Source of the DNA: Collybiopsis luxurians FD-317 M1
Lineage: Eukaryota; Basidiomycota; Agaricomycetes; Agaricales; Omphalotaceae
Reading direction: 5' to 3'
NCBI GenBank assembly: GCA_000827265.1
Contig: KN834869.1
Coordinates: 19,240 to 39,228 of the forward strand
DNA: 19,989 nucleotides
Shown in pieces: positions 17,946 to 19,989 of the stretch. The notes under the pieces are model-generated. The model made no database searches and was not told the DNA's origin. It worked only from the letters and a program-made list of their open reading frames with translations. A program made the translations under genes and the position numbers. Position 1 is the stretch's first letter; the number at the start of each line of letters is the position of its first letter.

Positions 17946-19347
17946 TTAAATGACAGCCTTGACTGCCTGTCTCAACTCCCTTTCCTCCTCATCTCGCAGG
18001 GCTAGGCTTTCAAGTTCTTTGAGGAGCTCGAGAGGTAACTTTCATTTCCTTGGATGTGCTTTCTCCCACTTGTGAATCAAATCAATACTTCCTACCATAC
18101 CTTTCCAGGGAATCCAGGATTCCTCATCATACCCTTTCCATTTGATTAAATACTGGATTCCTCTGTCTGTTTCTCCCATTGGATGACTATCTTTTATTAA
18201 CTCAACCTCATATTCCAGTTCCCCTTTGATGTAGATTGGTGGGGGAGGTGATATGACTCGCTGGAAGGGATCCAGGTGATGTGGTTTTAGCCTTTTGACA
18301 TGGAATATGTTGTGGATTTGTTGTAGGTCCCCTGGTAACTCAAGTTGATACATGTGAGATCCAATTTTATTGAGTATTGTGTAGGGTCCTGTCCACTTGT
18401 GATCCAATTTTTTAGTAGGCCTTCTTGTTCAGATATTATCCATATCCAACCAGACTTGGTTGCCTTTTTCCAATCTGGGTTTCCAGCACAGTGGCAGTTG
18501 TACTGATTTGCTGCTGCCTTGTTTGCTTTGTATATGTGCTGTTTCAAATATTGTGTAATTCCTTTAACTCTGTAGTGTACTGGTTTGCTTCCAAGTCATT
18601 CACCTTTGATAGGTTAATAGAGAGTTTTGGATGGTATCCTTTATTTGCAAAGAAGGGTGTTAACCCTGTAGCTGAATGTGGAGTATTGTTATATATGAAT
18701 TCCACAATAGGTAATAGGGAATCCCAGTTGTCTTGGTTATAAGATGTGTAGATTCTTAGGTATCCTTCAAGGTTTTGATTGGTTCTCTCTGTTTGACCAT
18801 CCATCTGTGGGTGGTATGCAGTCAAGAGTTGAGACTCAATACCAAGTATCTTACACAATTCTTTCCAAAACTGAGAGATGCACAAGCTTCTCTGATCTGA
18901 GATGATATCTGCTGGCAAACCGTGTTTTGAAAAGACATTTTCAAGGAATAATCTTGCAAAATCCTTTTGCAGTGTCTGTCATGTGACATGGGATATAGAT
19001 GGCTTGTTTTGTGAGCTGATCTACTACCACTAGGATTGCGTCAAATTGTTCCTTTCTAGCTTTTGGGAGTTGTACAATATGATCCATCAAGATTGAGCTC
19101 CAGGGTCTCTGTCCAATTGGTAGCAGTTTCAGATTCCCATATCGGAGAGTCCTCCTAGCCTTGGACCTTATGCAGGTGTAGCAACTTTGTACATAGTAAT
19201 GCATGTCTTTGCTGCTACCTTTCCAGAAGAACAATTGGTTGAGTATTTTTTTTATTTTCTTCTCACCCGGATGTCCCCTGAGTGCATGATCATGGTAAGT
19301 GGCTAATACATCTCATTAAAGGTTTGTGTTGTTAGGAACATATACAT
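17946..19347 (-). pseudogene. pol: Pol of element B: integrase and chromodomain, 5' part missing
   Basis: On the minus strand this is homologous to 10750-12141 of element A. It includes the zinc-binding Cys pair (CYTC), the first catalytic Asp (LMDHIVQL), an altered second block (ISDQRSLC where VSDRGSLF is usual), Glu in DGQTERTNQ, the KWTGPYTIL segment and the chromodomain (IQYLIKWKGYDEESWIPW), then TGA at the same codon as in A and a conserved acidic tail to TAA 17946-17948. A one-base deletion near 18545 separates the integrase core from the next segment, and another shift lies near 18930. Homology begins at about 19347 in the HHCC region, where unrelated repeat sequence takes over. The element is not functional. 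Confidence 0.9.
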
Positions 19348-19365
19348 CAGGAAAAATGGTCTGAG

Positions 19366-19480
19366 CCTCAGGTTACCTAGGAGACAACCTGGAGCAACCT
19401 GAGGGACCTGGGTGACCTAGGTGACCTGTGCAACCTGGGTGAACCTCAGGCATCCCAAGGATACCTGAGGAGTGATGCTG
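19366..19480. repeat. Degenerate 9-11 bp minisatellite (ACCTGGGTG-like)
   Basis: Repeated variants of ACCTGGGTG, ACCTAGGTG, AACCTGAGG and ACCTCAGG run head to tail with some inverted units. Related motifs return at 19958-19989 in opposite orientation. Confidence 0.7.
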
Positions 19481-19851
19481 TAAATATTACCAAATAAGGC
19501 AAAATTATATTGAATATATATACTTATGCTTTAATCTATCCTAAATGCATGACAAGGACACCTTCTTAGTTGTAAATAACTCAGAAACTGAAATCTGACA
19601 TAAGTCACATGATGTAACTCTGTGAGCTGTCTACAATCAAAATAATTTTCATATGGTCAAAACAAGTATATCACAATTATACCATACTATATACACACTA
19701 TATGTACATGTATAAGCTCTTTACTGTACTGAAATACTATACTTGAGTATATTAGGTTAATACTAGTATACTGTAATACATTATAAAGTATAATACCTGA
19801 TGAAAATGTACACTATATATACTATACATAAAATATGTACAAGTTCAATAT

Positions 19852-19868
19852 TACTACTACTACTACTA
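19852..19868. repeat. Short TAC microsatellite
   Basis: Between five and six TAC units lie in a region made of alternating TATA, TACTA and ACTAT motifs (about 19670-19930). Confidence 0.8.
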
Positions 19869-19989
19869 TACAAGTACAATAGCTCACTATATACAGTAGA
19901 ATAGAGTACAAACAGTAATATATAAAGATATATTATTTTTACTTATTAACCCTTTATGCAACCTGGGGTAACCTCAGGTAGCCTGAGCC

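Larger units (their letters stand above)
220..19347 (-). mobile_element. Element B: decayed Ty3/gypsy chromovirus, minus strand, interrupted
   Basis: Element B is visible as two parts, 220-1925 and 16456-19347, separated by a foldback element and by element A. Read on the minus strand it runs integrase, chromodomain, internal polypurine tract, then the antisense gene 2 and gene 1, which lie on the plus strand of the window. This is the same order as in element A. Its 3' LTR should lie left of position 1 beyond the foldback arm at 1-219. Its gag, protease and reverse transcriptase are not seen: homology to pol stops near 19347 in the integrase zinc-binding region, where another repeat begins. 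The remainder may continue right of the window. Confidence 0.85.
19351..19989. mobile_element. Unclassified repeat with inverted ends, interrupting element B
   Basis: At about 19351 homology to pol stops and a new sequence begins with GGTCTGAGCCTCAGGTTACC. The window ends with GGTAACCTCAGGTAGCCTGAGCC-like sequence, an imperfect inverted copy of that start. Between them lie a minisatellite (19366-19480) and a very AT-rich body (about 19490-19960) without any coding-like ORF. This fits a short non-autonomous DNA transposon with degenerate, repeat-rich ends that inserted in pol of element B. The right end may lie just past the window, so no target duplication can be shown. Confidence 0.5.

Overview
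The window is transposon-derived DNA of a filamentous fungus, most likely a basidiomycete. The reasons are Ty3/gypsy chromovirus pol genes of fungal type, short introns of about 48-65 bp with GT/AG borders, and heavy loss of CpG to TpG and CpA. I see no ordinary host gene, rRNA, tRNA or CRISPR array. The species cannot be named from this sequence.

Layout. Four layers are nested. (1) Element B is a Ty3/gypsy element on the minus strand. Its 3' half fills 220-1925 and 16456-19347, and its left end and most of its pol lie outside the window. (2) Foldback (hairpin) elements sit inside B: an arm of one copy at 1-219 and a full copy at 1926-2607. (3) Element A (2611-16447, plus strand, 13.8 kb) is a related Ty3/gypsy element that landed 3 bp beyond the end of the full foldback. 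It has two 698-bp LTRs and a GTGTT target duplication. (4) At 19351-19989 a different repeat, with inverted ends and a short minisatellite, replaces the homology to pol.

Element A reads: LTR, a primer site that matches its own transcript start, a long ORF of unknown function, gag with zinc knuckle, protease, reverse transcriptase, RNase H, integrase and chromodomain, an internal polypurine tract, two spliced genes on the opposite strand, a terminal polypurine tract, LTR. Element B has the same order as far as it can be seen. The antisense two-gene module is therefore part of this family and not a chance insertion. Exons and introns of gene 2 have identical lengths in A and B.

Both elements are decayed. 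Almost every premature stop is TGA where CGA would fit, and the two LTRs differ almost only at former CpG sites. Several sites read CA in one copy and TG in the other. Protease, reverse transcriptase and integrase motifs carry changes of the same kind, so neither element looks able to move by itself.

The most unusual content is the pair of spliced antisense genes between two polypurine tracts, the 12-nt self-priming signature, the extra long ORF before gag, and a sharp change in A/B divergence inside the antisense module.
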